DNA from: Asparagopsis taxiformis
Taxonomy: Eukaryota > Rhodophyta > Florideophyceae > Bonnemaisoniales > Bonnemaisoniaceae
NCBI GenBank assembly: GCA_030407315.1
Contig: JALQPE010000932.1
Span: 55,019-119,018 of the forward strand
Reading direction: 5' to 3'
DNA: 64,000 nucleotides
Below are positions 26,570-36,957 of the stretch, in pieces. A program made the position numbers and the translations under genes. How positions within the stretch are numbered: the stretch's first letter is position 1; every line of letters begins with the position of its first letter. The notes beneath the pieces were generated by a model that worked only from the letters and a program-made list of their open reading frames with translations, did no database searches and was not told the DNA's origin.

Positions 26570-28408
26570 CTACGGCGTGAGACGTTGCGGATCGCGTGGA
26601 AACAGCGAACACTCGCGAATATTCTCCACGCCAAGGTACAGCATCACGACTCTCTCCAGACCGACACCAGCGCCGCCGTGAGGCGGAGCGCCAAAGCGGA
26701 AGGCATCGACATAGTCCTTAATCGTGGAGATACCGTCCTCGCCCAGCATCGCTGTGGCGCGCGCAATGAGCATGTCAACGTCGTGAATTCTCTGCGCGCC
26801 CGAAACGATTTCCTCGCCCCTCATAAACAGATCATACGAGTTGGAGTAGTTGGGATCGAGCGGATCGACCATCGTATAGAACGGGCGAATAGCGGACGGG
26901 AAATGTGTGAGCATGAAAAAATCGGTATCATATTTGTCACGCACCAACCGTCCCAACATCTTTTCCTTCTCTGTATTCAAATCTTCATGGTCGCCAATTT
27001 CGACACCCGCCTCCCTCAGCAGAGCGATGGCCTCCGGCCACTTGAGGCGCAAATTCTTCCGACCAGAGTAGTGTTTAAACTTTGGCACATTCCATTTGGT
27101 GCGCACCGTCTGCAGTTCCTTTGCAAAGCGCTGCTCCAAACCGTCGAAAATACTGCTAAACAAGCCGTCCAGCACGTCCAGAATCTCGCTGTAATGCTCA
27201 AAGATCTCCATCTCCAGATCCAAACCAGTAAACTCGCACAAATGACGATGGGTACTACTCTTCTCCGCTCTGAACACGGGGCCGATTTCGAACACGCGTT
27301 GAAAATCGCCACACATCACCATTTGCTTGTACAACTGCGGACTCTGCGCGAGACACGCTTTACGACCAAAGTAGGACAGTTCAAACACGTCGGCGCCGCC
27401 CTCCGAGGCGCCCGCGATCAGTTTTGGCGAGTGGATTTCCGTGAAGGACTGCGCGTACAGATACTCGCGGAACAGCTGGCAGACGGCGCTCTGTAGACGC
27501 ATTAAACTGGCGTGAGGCGGGGCGCGTAGATCGACGATACGCGCATCGAGGCGAGTATCACGGGTGACTCGCGGACGCGTCTGTGCGTTGGTGTCTTCTT
27601 GTGATGGAGTGTCCTCGGAGGGCCGCGCTGCATCGTCGAGCGTCATCGGTAATTTGTCGTCCGCTCGTGACACAATGTACATGCGTGTCGCCATGAGCTC
27701 AATGGTGTGTATAGAACATTTCTCTACACGACCGCCCTCCGGGGTGCGAAGCGCTGCTTGGACGTCGATGATACTTTCGGTGGTGAGGTTCTTCTTGGCC
27801 CATTTGAGAAAGTCCTTGCCCTCCACTATGGTCTGCACGGTGTCGAGGGCGCGACGTAGGGTGAGAAAACCGACTTGACTTGTGAAGACAGCGGTGTGTA
27901 CACGGGCTCTGATCCACACGGAATCGCCGATGTTGTGGTTTTCGAGTTGGGCAATTGGGATGAAGGTGCGTCCAGAGCCCTGAGGAGGGCATTTGCTCTG
28001 GATGACTTTGTAGGTTCCGTAAGCGGATGAGGGCTCATCGGACACGGTGAGATATTCAATGCCCTGAACGAGTAGTTGGGCATCGGCGAGTTGTTTGGCT
28101 GCTTGCACATTTGCTGCTTTTCGGGCGGCTTTTTCGCGCTTGGCCGCTTCTTTCTGGGCCTTTTTGAGCTGCTTGAGTTGTTGCTTCTCTTCTTCAGTCA
28201 TCTGTGCGCGACTGCGGGCAGGCGGATTTGTGGATGGATCGAGCTGCATTTTGGATGCGATTTGACGACAATGGCGGGTGCGTACGACGCGAGCGGTCGA
28301 TGACAACGGTCGATAGGTTGGTATCGAATGGACAAGGTCGATGGATGACGAGTACACGTGGACGAGGGGAATACGTGTAATGGATACACCAATGATGGAA
28401 GTGTACAT
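26570..28408 (-). CDS. DARS: Aspartyl-tRNA synthetase, eukaryotic type
   Basis: This class II synthetase charges tRNA-Asp. It has the Lys/Ala-rich N-terminal helix of eukaryotic enzymes (EEEKQQLKQLKKAQKEAAKR), an OB-fold anticodon domain, motif 2 (FRAEKSSTHRHLCEFTGLD) and motif 3 (GAGVGLERVVMLYLG). It ends in FPRDPQRLTP, the hallmark C-terminus of cytosolic AspRS. There are two plausible ATGs. The one at 28408 (612 residues) is first after the TATA box and adds 53 residues rich in Ser, Thr, Arg and Val. The one at 28249 (559 residues) is in a stronger context (caaaATGc) and has the usual cytosolic length. Dual start sites could give mitochondrial and cytosolic forms. Confidence 0.9.
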   Translation of the reverse strand: MYTSIIGVSITRIPLVHVYSSSIDLVHSIPTYRPLSSTARVVRTRHCRQIASKMQLDPSTNPPARSRAQMTEEEKQQLKQLKKAQKEAAKREKAARKAANVQAAKQLADAQLLVQGIEYLTVSDEPSSAYGTYKVIQSKCPPQGSGRTFIPIAQLENHNIGDSVWIRARVHTAVFTSQVGFLTLRRALDTVQTIVEGKDFLKWAKKNLTTESIIDVQAALRTPEGGRVEKCSIHTIELMATRMYIVSRADDKLPMTLDDAARPSEDTPSQEDTNAQTRPRVTRDTRLDARIVDLRAPPHASLMRLQSAVCQLFREYLYAQSFTEIHSPKLIAGASEGGADVFELSYFGRKACLAQSPQLYKQMVMCGDFQRVFEIGPVFRAEKSSTHRHLCEFTGLDLEMEIFEHYSEILDVLDGLFSSIFDGLEQRFAKELQTVRTKWNVPKFKHYSGRKNLRLKWPEAIALLREAGVEIGDHEDLNTEKEKMLGRLVRDKYDTDFFMLTHFPSAIRPFYTMVDPLDPNYSNSYDLFMRGEEIVSGAQRIHDVDMLIARATAMLGEDGISTIKDYVDAFRFGAPPHGGAGVGLERVVMLYLGVENIRECSLFPRDPQRLTP

Positions 28409-28476
28409 GCGAACAGAGTGGTAGTAGTGTATGGCAGAGAGATGCACGTGTACGAGATAAGTCCTAGAAAAGGAGA

Positions 28477-28482
28477 TTTATA
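28477..28482 (-). promoter_or_regulatory. DARS: TATA box of the AspRS gene
   Basis: The minus strand reads gttataaatc, 69 bp upstream of the ATG at 28408. This predicts a transcript start that includes the longer reading frame. Confidence 0.55.
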
Positions 28483-28817
28483 ACGGGAGAAATGTCGGTC
28501 ACAAGAAATTGGCAACGCCGTGAAACGCATTTGCAATGAAAGTGGCAACAGCTATCAAGTCGACGCTTTGGTTATCGGAAAACCGAAGCATATTGGCCCA
28601 TTCTTACAGTGATTCATGCCGAACGTGTAGGCCATGCGTCGGACGGCACTGCACTGAGGTGAGCTCCGCATTGAAATAGCAACAATGCAAACTTTACCCC
28701 ATCATAAAACAAGCGCGAGAAGGCGTGCGCACTTTTCACGTCCAAATTCAACCCAGCGCGTGCATGTCGCTTTTCATAACTTGATTTCGTAAATACCCCA
28801 GCCAAACGTCACTGCCT

Positions 28818-28828
28818 TTATATATATA
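28818..28828 (+). promoter_or_regulatory. TATA box of the coiled-coil gene
   Basis: The sequence ttatatatata lies 63-73 bp upstream of the ATG at 28891. Because it abuts an earlier ATG at 28828, that ATG should lie upstream of the transcript and is not used. Confidence 0.6.
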
Positions 28829-28890
28829 TGCGGCACAAACACACGCAACTCAGCCTTCGCAGCCCCATAGACCTCTCGTATCTCCTCGTC

Positions 28891-29577
28891 ATGCAGCCCA
28901 AAAGCACACTATCGCAACCGGTGGCCGAAGCGCTCGCGCGCGTGCAGAGCGACTCTCTCACCGACATTGAGCGTCGCGTGCGCGAGCACGCGGAGAAGAC
29001 GTACGCCACGGTGAAGAAACAACGTCGCGCCGTGCTTCTGGACCGTGCGCAACGCGCCGCTTCCGCGCCGCTCGACGAACGCACCGTCCGTGGCCAGACC
29101 AACCAGGCGTGCGCCGAGGCGTCGCGCGCGAAGAAGGAGAGCGTGTTGGAGCGCATGCGCTATGAAATGAAGGTGCTTGCCAATGATCGACGTCTGTTCC
29201 TCGATGAAATTGTGCGACTTGTAGACGAATGTGCCGTGCTTCGACAGCAATTGCACGATCGATCCGCACACGACGCCTATCTGGTTTCCCTCCCACAGCC
29301 GTTCACGCCGCTCAGCGTCGTGGAGGAACTCGAGCATGTAGAGATGAAGCGCAGGTATGAAGAAATGGAGTCGGTGCGTTTGATGAAGAGACAACGTTGT
29401 GATGTGATGGATGCAAAGCTTTCGTTGCTTGCGGTGCCGGATCATTTCGATGACGATCAGGTGGGTGCTGATCACGATGTGCATGTGCAAGATGAAGTGT
29501 GGTCAGCGCTCAAGCCGTCGCGACCGTCGTCCTTTTCGGCGAATAATCACAAAGATGAATTCGCTCCGGCGGGTTAA
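28891..29577 (+). CDS. Hypothetical coiled-coil protein
   Basis: I do not recognise this 228-residue protein. Residues ~10-130 are strongly helical and charged (IERRVREHAEKTYATVKKQ, ERMRYEMKVLANDRRLFLDE), suggesting a coiled coil. A short helical segment follows (VVEELEHVEMKRRYEEMESV). The last ~55 residues are acidic and disordered. It has no signal peptide or membrane segment, so it should be soluble and intracellular. The ATG at 28891 is chosen over that at 28828, which overlaps the TATA box. Confidence 0.6.
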   Translation: MQPKSTLSQPVAEALARVQSDSLTDIERRVREHAEKTYATVKKQRRAVLLDRAQRAASAPLDERTVRGQTNQACAEASRAKKESVLERMRYEMKVLANDRRLFLDEIVRLVDECAVLRQQLHDRSAHDAYLVSLPQPFTPLSVVEELEHVEMKRRYEEMESVRLMKRQRCDVMDAKLSLLAVPDHFDDDQVGADHDVHVQDEVWSALKPSRPSSFSANNHKDEFAPAG

Positions 29578-30209
29578 CAAATTACAATTGGCTTGTTCTC
29601 TGCTTCAACCGCGAGGCGTCCACATGCCATATGTTGTTTTAGTTGTCGCTTAGACTTTTTTAATCTGCAGATATCTGGTTTCTCTCAATTCCACACGTGA
29701 TCTGCAATTGAGATTCCTAATCTTCTTCTTCTACTGAATGATCCTCTGTGGGCTGGGGGCTTAGTTCTATCTTCTTAATAGGCCGGGCTTCAACACATCT
29801 CGTGCTTCTAGTGTATATTAACTGAGTTAAAGGCACATGGCTCCGACACACATCGCTTGTGAGTACTACAAGCTCACTATACACCACATTTGACTGCGTA
29901 CCAAAAGATCCATGGCCCGTCCGCAAAGCGGGCGGTGCGCTAGAAATGATGAGCATACTTGACAATACGAGCGATTACTTCTGATTCCACTTGGGGCGAA
30001 TCCGCATTTTTGGCATTTCACGATTAATTATCTTGATGCCTACTGATGACGAACACGAATCACAACGTCCACAATCCAGTGCTCCTGAGCTACCGCACGT
30101 GATACATACATCCGTACGATATTTGCGCCTGCGAGCAGGTTGTGGCGGACATTTCTCTTCAGTGGAACTACTGCATACAGACGACGGCGGACTCGTAGCC
30201 AACTTGGTG
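29578..30209. other. Convergent intergenic region with no gene seen
   Basis: These 632 bp separate the ends of the coiled-coil gene and the Cys/Pro-repeat gene. Only unconvincing short frames are present. Confidence 0.5.
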
Positions 30210-31895
30210 TCAGTGCTTTGAGCTTGAGGAATAGGAGGAAGAAGAAGTTTGCCTACAGCAAGAGCACGAACTGCTAGAGCTGGAGCAAGAACTAGTACAC
30301 ACCTTCGACTGCGATTTGCATTCTGAACAATTACAAGAGGATGATGACGATGTTGTAGATTCGTCGTACACTGAGCACCCGTCCACCTCGCAAACCGTTT
30401 TCTTTTCAGAAACGCACACACTCTTTTTCGACGGCTTACAGCACGTCTTGTAGCACCCCTTACCACAAGACAGAGTAATTGCTGACGGTGCAGACTCTTC
30501 ACACGTTCCACAAGTGGATGACGACGATACCGATTCACTGGCCGGCACGCAGCATGTAGTCTTGTGCGTACTGATGCGGCACGATGTTGGTGCTACAGTG
30601 CTGGGAATCGTCGTCTTCTTGCGACTCGTGTGGCAGCTTGTTGCCGCCTTGGATGAGTGGCGACTGGTGGCCACCTTGGTAGAAGCCGCCTTGGACGTCT
30701 TCTTGGAAGAGTGGTGCGTGGACGGTGGCTTGGTAGAGGGGACTTTCGAGTGATGACTGCTCGGTCGGCACGATTTCGATGTAGTATGCTTGCTGGGAGA
30801 CTTGGATGACGGTGCCTTGGTGGATGGCGCCTTTGATGACGGTGCTTTAGACGACGGTGCCTTTGACGGGGCTGAATCGCTCTTACACGGGGTGCAAGGC
30901 TGTTCTGAGGCTGGTTTGCATTCGACTGGAGCGCATGGGTTATACTCGGCACCGTTCGCATCATGCACAGTCACTTTCACATTGGGCGCACAACCTGAGA
31001 CGTACGGCGTATACGCATTCCAGCCGTAACCACCGCCGGGGTTGATGTTGATCCTAACCAGGTTGCCAGACGGGTATGCGGCTGATGTGTACGGCGCATA
31101 GGGCGTTGGGCAAGCGGGTGGGCATGCAGGCGGACAGACCGGCGGGCAAACAGGTGGTGGCGGGCATGGAGGAGGACAAGGAGGACAGGCAGGTGGACAG
31201 GGTGGCGGGCATGGAGGACAGGGCGGCGGGCATGGGGGCGGACACTCGGGTGGTGGTGGGCACTCCGGTGGGGGCGGACACTCGGGTGGTGGTGGGCACT
31301 CCGGTGGAGGGGGACACTCCGGCGGCGGTGGGCACTCCGGCGGTGGCGGGCACGGCTCACAGGGGTCGCAAGGGTCACATGGGGGTGGGCACTCCGGAGG
31401 GGGACACTCCGGTGGAGGAGGGCACTCTGGCGGTGAGCACGGATCGCATGGGTCACAGGGTTCACAAACCTTTTCAGATTTAACCTCTGTTGGTGGTGGG
31501 CATGGCTTGCACACTTTCTTGGGCTTGCATTTGCGAATAACGACCACATGATCGCAGCAGCGCAGAGCGGAATCGATGCACTTTGCTATAGTCGACCACT
31601 TGCTACCGCCCATGCCCTCGCCAATCTTGCCGTATGCGATGCGGAGACCGCTAAACTTTGCACAGATACATTTGAAAGCCTTGTAGAGAGCTGTTAGATC
31701 TACGTGTTCACGATCGTTGCAGCAGTGGAGAATGACGGCCTGGATGGTCATGAACATGTGGCCGTTGGTGCCGGGCTGGCTGGGACCGAGACGGATGTTG
31801 CCGAGTTGTGCGGTTTTACCGCAGACGGGCTCAACGATGATGTCTGTTTTTCCGCAGCGAGCATAGTGGTGCAAATCGCCGTACACGAGCTTCAT
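30210..31895 (-). CDS. Macro-like domain fused to Cys/Pro repeat and Ser/Thr/Lys-rich regions
   Basis: The 561-residue protein begins without a signal peptide. Residues 1-122 resemble a compact macro (ADP-ribose-binding) fold of the phage/bacterial type: MKLVYGDL, TDIIVEP, then RIAYGKIGEGMGGSKW, which matches the usual 'P-x-I-G-x-G-x-G-G-x-x-W' loop. The first ligand loop with its conserved Asn residues seems to be missing or shortened. Residues ~146-265 are a Cys/Pro tract built on the six-residue unit ECPPPP, which degenerates into CPPPCPPC. Residues ~341-450 repeat APSSK/APSTK units, and ~450-561 are Ser/Cys-rich with CC and CxxC pairs. The Cys density suggests metal binding or cross-linking. 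The macro call is tentative; no known protein of this layout comes to mind. Confidence 0.7.
   Translation of the reverse strand: MKLVYGDLHHYARCGKTDIIVEPVCGKTAQLGNIRLGPSQPGTNGHMFMTIQAVILHCCNDREHVDLTALYKAFKCICAKFSGLRIAYGKIGEGMGGSKWSTIAKCIDSALRCCDHVVVIRKCKPKKVCKPCPPPTEVKSEKVCEPCDPCDPCSPPECPPPPECPPPECPPPCDPCDPCEPCPPPPECPPPPECPPPPECPPPPECPPPPECPPPPECPPPCPPPCPPCPPPCPPACPPCPPPCPPPPVCPPVCPPACPPACPTPYAPYTSAAYPSGNLVRININPGGGYGWNAYTPYVSGCAPNVKVTVHDANGAEYNPCAPVECKPASEQPCTPCKSDSAPSKAPSSKAPSSKAPSTKAPSSKSPSKHTTSKSCRPSSHHSKVPSTKPPSTHHSSKKTSKAASTKVATSRHSSKAATSCHTSRKKTTIPSTVAPTSCRISTHKTTCCVPASESVSSSSTCGTCEESAPSAITLSCGKGCYKTCCKPSKKSVCVSEKKTVCEVDGCSVYDESTTSSSSSCNCSECKSQSKVCTSSCSSSSSSCSCCRQTSSSSYSSSSKH
31101..31460 (-). 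repeat. 18-bp coding repeat encoding ECPPPP units
   Basis: This tandem array lies within the macro-like/Cys-Pro gene. On the minus strand the units vary around a codon pattern for Glu-Cys-Pro-Pro-Pro-Pro. The cleanest copies are at about 31240-31345. Such arrays are prone to copy-number change. Confidence 0.85.
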
Positions 31896-33553
31896 GGCGC
31901 GAGAGAATGATGGAGTTTGCGAGGAAGGATGAGAGGGGAATGTCCGAAGAGAGTGGTGAGCATGCGCGGGAGGGGTCGCGTCGTGGGCTGGGGGGTGGGC
32001 GGGCGACGAGGGATGAAAGGTCGCAACGAGGTCTGGAGGATGATGATGATCAAGTCAACAAGTGCTGTTTGCTGCGGTGCGGTGGCGGCGATGAGCGGAG
32101 TGGTCGGTGACTGTTTTAGGTTCTTAACGGTTAGCAGAAGGTGTGGGAGAGTGTTGGCTGCTACTGCTGCAGCGCTGGGCGGGGGACCTCTTGGCAGGGG
32201 CGAACGGAGGCTAGACTATGGGCCTGTGCGATGGATGTGGTGATGATTAAAAAATAAGAGAAAAAGTGGATGCGTGACAGCTGCATGCAGTGCAGGAGCG
32301 GTGTTTTCAGGGTGGAACTGGGAATCCAGATCATGGATGACATGTCACATCTCAACTGCTGCAGCTTTTCTCAATGGACACTGCGCACGACTGTCGTGAC
32401 TTTGATGCCCCTCCTGTGGCGCAGCCGCTGCCGCCTCTACAGTGCTATGCGAGCGCGCGGCCCGACGCGACCCGACCCGGTACGGTACGGCCCAACGCCG
32501 ACGACGCGCCCCCCCCCCTCCCACCACGCTGCTGCGCTAGCGGCGGCGCATTGCAATGCTCCGCACCGCACACAGCAACATACACTGTGCTGTGTTGTTG
32601 TTGTACAAGTGGCGACAAGTCATATTTAGTGATTACTTTTGCAACTGACAGGCCATATGCAACGGTCGCTTGGCGTCGGACCGCGTCGGGCCAGGCCGGC
32701 CCGGGCCGCACAACGCAGCGCGCGCGCAGGGGTCATCTGGCCAAGCGATGACTTTGCTGCGCTGTGCGCTTGGCAGCGCCGCTACACTGCCAGACAGGCG
32801 TGCACTGCAGCGTAACGTGCATCAGAGGTGCACAAGCGTGTGCGCACGCTAGGCTGCATAGTTTTAGCGACGCCGATTTGTTGTGCACCAAGATGCGCGG
32901 CCGCGCACGCCGCAATGTAATGGGTGTCAACCCTAATGCTTAATGCCCGACTCGCAGACGAGCGTATGGGCTGCGTCCAGTGAGGGAAAGAGTAAACCCT
33001 CCGCTACAGTATGTTATCGAATGTGTGCATGCAAAGTACAGCGCAGCATTGTATTGCATGGTAATGCATTGCATCGCCTGGGTGAACGGTCACATATGTT
33101 TTCACGCCGTACAGTCTCCTGGCAGCATGGATGAAATTTGCATGAAATCCAATGAGTGCCACACGAACGGTACACGTCGCATACAACCGTTGGACGCTAT
33201 TTGGTAATATGTGTGACACGTCGCACGTTGGATTCAAACGACAAATGACATCACTCGCTGTACGCAATAATATCGTCCAAAAATCGATCGTCCAATCAAA
33301 CCGTTTGCTCCCCGACGATGATTGGTTGTTTGATCACCTTCACCAATGCGCCGTATCTTCTTACAGTCGCCGCCAGTGCAACGCTCTGTCCCATGCATGA
33401 CAGCGCACGATGCTTTGGTCCATCCGTTTTATCAAGGGAGCACTAGTCGAGTTGTAGCGGTCCACCAACAAGTCACGCCTCCACTTTGATTTCAACCCAA
33501 CCCTCCAGCACTTGAACCTTCCCAAACATGATACCCATCTCATGTATCATTAC

Positions 33554-33593
33554 ATTGCAATGCATTGCTTTGCATCGCCTCGCCTCGCACCGC
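33554..33593. repeat. Degenerate 5-bp-period tract (NNNGC type)
   Basis: Eight successive pentamers end in gc: attgc, aatgc, attgc, tttgc, atcgc, ctcgc, ctcgc, accgc. The unit changes while the 5-bp phase is held. Confidence 0.75.
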
Positions 33594-34709
33594 CCATGCG
33601 CCGCAACGCCCCCATCACTTTTATTGCGCGCCCTTCCACACACATCACAACTCTACACACCGCGCACGCTGCTTTCCACCCGCCTTTTCAACCTGACGAA
33701 TCCATGCGCCTCGCCTCCGCCCCATACAATGCATTGCTAGCCATAGTCGTCTCGGCTCACTCGAGCTCACAAGAAACTGTCAATAATAGAGCTGGAGCCT
33801 CGACGCGCTGCGCTGTCGCACAGCGCATGCATCCCATCCTCCACCGTCAACATTGTCGTTGGTCAATCTCTTCCAACGCGTTCAATATTGCTTCAATTCG
33901 CCATTCATCTCTTCACGCGTTGGCGACTGCGCCCACACAAGCGCCATCATGTCATAAGCCGCTATTTATATGAGTGCATACACTGCACCGCTGTGCACTC
34001 CGCGCGCATGTGATTCGTGTCCACATTTGAATTGGCACCGTCGCCAGACACTCGTGTCGCCGTTGCGCTGCGCTGCGCAATACTATGCTGCGCTGCGTGT
34101 GCATGCGTTTGAGCATCATTTAAAAACGTCCTCTCACGCACCGTCCAGACGTAATGGAAACATCTAGAAATGAGCAGCCTACTTTACGCGTACCTCATCA
34201 CAACCTTGTTGTTGGCGACATCAACCCATTTATCGTCGTTGGTTACTGTACTGTACAAGTGCTTCAACGGATGGCACACTTGTTCGCCGTGCGCCGCCAC
34301 AGTAATCGTAACCGCCTCCGTCACCACCGCTACCACCGTAGCAATCGCACCACCGCCAACAGCGCCTATCGCACGCAGCCACATGCCATGCATGTGCTTT
34401 AGAACCACGACACACATTTTGCCACTCATTGCAATTTCTCTTCCGTAAGCCGGTAAAATACGTACATGCAGTGCGCACGCATGGAATCCAATCGACTTGT
34501 TGCGCATTGGTGCTGACGTGACGCCAACATCCGACAATGAATGGTGTGTCCGTTAATGCGAGATTGATTCGAAATTGCATGCAGCCCATCAAAGAGCGTG
34601 AAGCACGCTTTGCATCCAGTCGAGTCGTCAAGGATGTATCATCGCAGGATGGGCCGTTGGGCGAGAGAAAAACATGCGTGTGTTGACGCGCGGCTCGGCT
34701 CGGCTCGGC

Positions 34710-34718
34710 TATATAAAG
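34710..34718 (+). promoter_or_regulatory. Strong TATA box without an adjacent gene
   Basis: The sequence tatataaag is preceded directly by four gctcg pentamers. The nearest downstream start codon of a recognised gene is 520 bp away (35239), farther than for other TATA boxes in the window. Confidence 0.5.
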
Positions 34719-35238
34719 TGGGACAAAGCGCGATCAAGTTTGGTGCGCAGAAACGGGCGCGGCGGGGAGAGACAATCGACGTTGCAAGTTGATCGCACTT
34801 GATTGGGACATTGTGTCCAGGGGCGCAATAGCAAGCAAGGAAAGCATGGGACAGTGAAAGGTTGCGCTGTAAATGAGCGGCTACTTACAGTACAGGTGTA
34901 GCACGTACACCTAGGGTAAGCGCAAGCTGGCCGGCCGTTGAGCGGTTACGTGCTCAAAGGCGCACAGCAATGTCGTGATTGGTTGAAGAAACGTACAGTT
35001 ATCTTCATACAGATATTTTAATTTCCACTGTTTCTTATTATTCCGATCTCCACTGTACTCAAGCTCGCAACTCGCCTCGCCATTGCAAGTTTGCTACCCT
35101 CTCCGTCCAAACTCAATTTCTCCATCGCTTATCCACACACTTAAATCATTATGCCGCCCTACATCACATATCTTACATATCGCTCCATGCACCACCACCA
35201 CTCCCTACTCCCGACACTTCCCCCCGCACCTTTCCGCG

Positions 35239-36941
35239 ATGGCAAGCGCCATCCTCAAGACCATATCGCGCGAGCCACCGCTCCTCCGCTGGCTACATAC
35301 CCACGATCCCGACCGTCAGATAACCGTTGAACTACTGCGTTCCTCCGCCACCTACGTCACACGCGTTCCCTCCACAGAGTCCTCCTGCCAACATGTGACC
35401 CCGACACTGTCCATTCTCGTCCCAATGTATCGTCGTAAGCACTTTATCCTCGGCCAACTATATGGCCCTATGTCGCCCAATTCCATCGCGCTCAATATGC
35501 TCTCCCATGTCGGCTACACAGACCCGCCTATCCCGACCGTGCGCCGCTTCGTTGTCGACCTCTCCTGTCAGCGTTCGATGCAGTTTATCGAGTACGAATG
35601 GTTCTCCGACGGCAATCTCTGCGTATCGATGCACCACATAGCCGAGGACGGCGCTTATGAAGGCGAATCCATTCTACTCGCGACACCCACCCCAGCTCCA
35701 AATCCAGACGTACCGCTCACGCCCTTCATTCAGCCCAACGACACCGTTCCGCAATCGCCCACTCACGTTATCATGCGCATGTCCTTCAGCGAACGTCCAA
35801 ATTGTCCCGCTTGCACCGTCAAGCGTGTCCAATGTCTGTGTCCACCCGAGATGCGCGCACCGCACACCAGCTCGCCGCTGTGGGAATCCACGCTCAATTC
35901 CGCTCCGAGTTGGGAATCGTGGCTCACCCAATTCGCCGCCAATCGCTGCGGTCCTACGATGATCAATATCAACTATACGCTGGAGACGCCCGACGGCCCG
36001 TATATGGGATCCAAAACCATTGCGCTGGAGCAGAGATGCGAGGTCGGTGTGGACATCAACTCTTCTACCGGAAAATTACTCGTTACTATGTTTATTCAGT
36101 CCGCGGCTGCACTGCTGTCGCAACCGCGCACCGACACAGCGGCGGCAGGCTCAACGGATGCGCAGCAAGGCGCTACGCTGGCCAATGAAATTTCAGAGGA
36201 GGAGGAAGATTGGCTGCAGCCCAAGACATCACTATTGGACGAGGACGTTTTGCAAAATTGCGAGGTAGACGCGGCGCAGTTTGTGGAAAGCGGCGTGGAC
36301 GGCGATGGCATCAAGTTTGCGCAGGATGCGTCTCTTGCGTCGGCATCGATTGTGCCGGCGTCGCCGTCGGTGGAGAAGAGGAAATGCGAGTCGAGTAAGA
36401 CGCTGGTGCAACCGCTCAAGTCAGCGATCGAGAAGGGGGGCGTCTATCGCGAATGCGGCGATGGATCGCCATTGCGGGCGACCAATAGGAGACGAAAGAA
36501 TGGGCAGCGGGATAAAGTGTTTGTTTGTGAATGCGGTCGCGTATTTAATCATCGCGGACATTACAACGAGCATCGTCTTTGCGTGCACGAAAGGGTTCGT
36601 CAACATAAATGTACATTTGCGAATTGTCAAAGGTAAGCAGAGAGTCAATTGATGCGCATGAGTCTATCTCGGAGGTCACTACTGACAGCAATTGATTTGG
36701 ATCGTACAGTGCGTTCTTCAAGAGATCTGATAGGGACAGACACATGCGCTCCAAGCACGACTTTACAGCAGTGATTTGCTCCAAATGCGACGCGACGTTT
36801 GCGTGTAAGCCAGAGTTGGAATCGCACATGAGAGAGTCGCATCGCGACGGCCGAGCACACGCTTGCAGCGCTTGTAGTGCCAGATACGCCAGTGCCTCCG
36901 GTCTCAGGTTGCACATGCAAAAGTGCCAGGCCAGAACATAG
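35239..36941 (+). CDS. C2H2 zinc-finger protein, two exons
   Basis: Exon 1 is 35239-36632, the intron 36633-36709, and exon 2 is 36710-36941; the product has 541 residues. The splice restores a zinc finger cut in two: HKCTFANCQ joins SAFFKRSDRDRHMRSKH to give a complete C-x4-C-x12-H-x4-H. Four fingers occupy about residues 427-540, so DNA binding is likely. The N-terminal ~330 residues are folded-looking, with a conserved-seeming CxxC pair (NCPACTVKRVQCLC), and a linker of ~90 acidic and Ser-rich residues follows. I do not recognise the N-terminal part. The stop codon is only 16 bp from the end of the CHAT gene. The frame upstream begins at a TTG; this ATG is the first suitable one. Confidence 0.75.
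36633..36709 (+). other. Intron of the C2H2 zinc-finger gene
   Basis: The 77-bp intron starts gtaagc and ends gtacag. Reading through it gives an immediate stop, while removal completes the second zinc finger in frame (phase 2). Confidence 0.85.
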
Positions 36942-36957
36942 CATCACTGCACCCCCC

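Larger units (their letters stand above)
28409..28890. other. Divergent promoter region, AspRS / coiled-coil gene
   Basis: These 482 bp hold one TATA box for each flanking gene, listed separately. No gene is seen inside it. Confidence 0.6.
31896..35238. other. Longest non-coding stretch in the window
   Basis: This 3.3-kb region lies between two divergent genes. It holds at least five tracts of 5-bp period (32461-32497, 32674-32710, 33048-33080, 33554-33593, 34063-34100) and a GC-rich run feeding into a strong TATA box at 34710. Open frames inside it are short and compositionally odd. I recognise no tRNA, rRNA or spliceosomal RNA, but an unknown non-coding RNA driven by the TATA box is possible. 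Confidence 0.5.
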
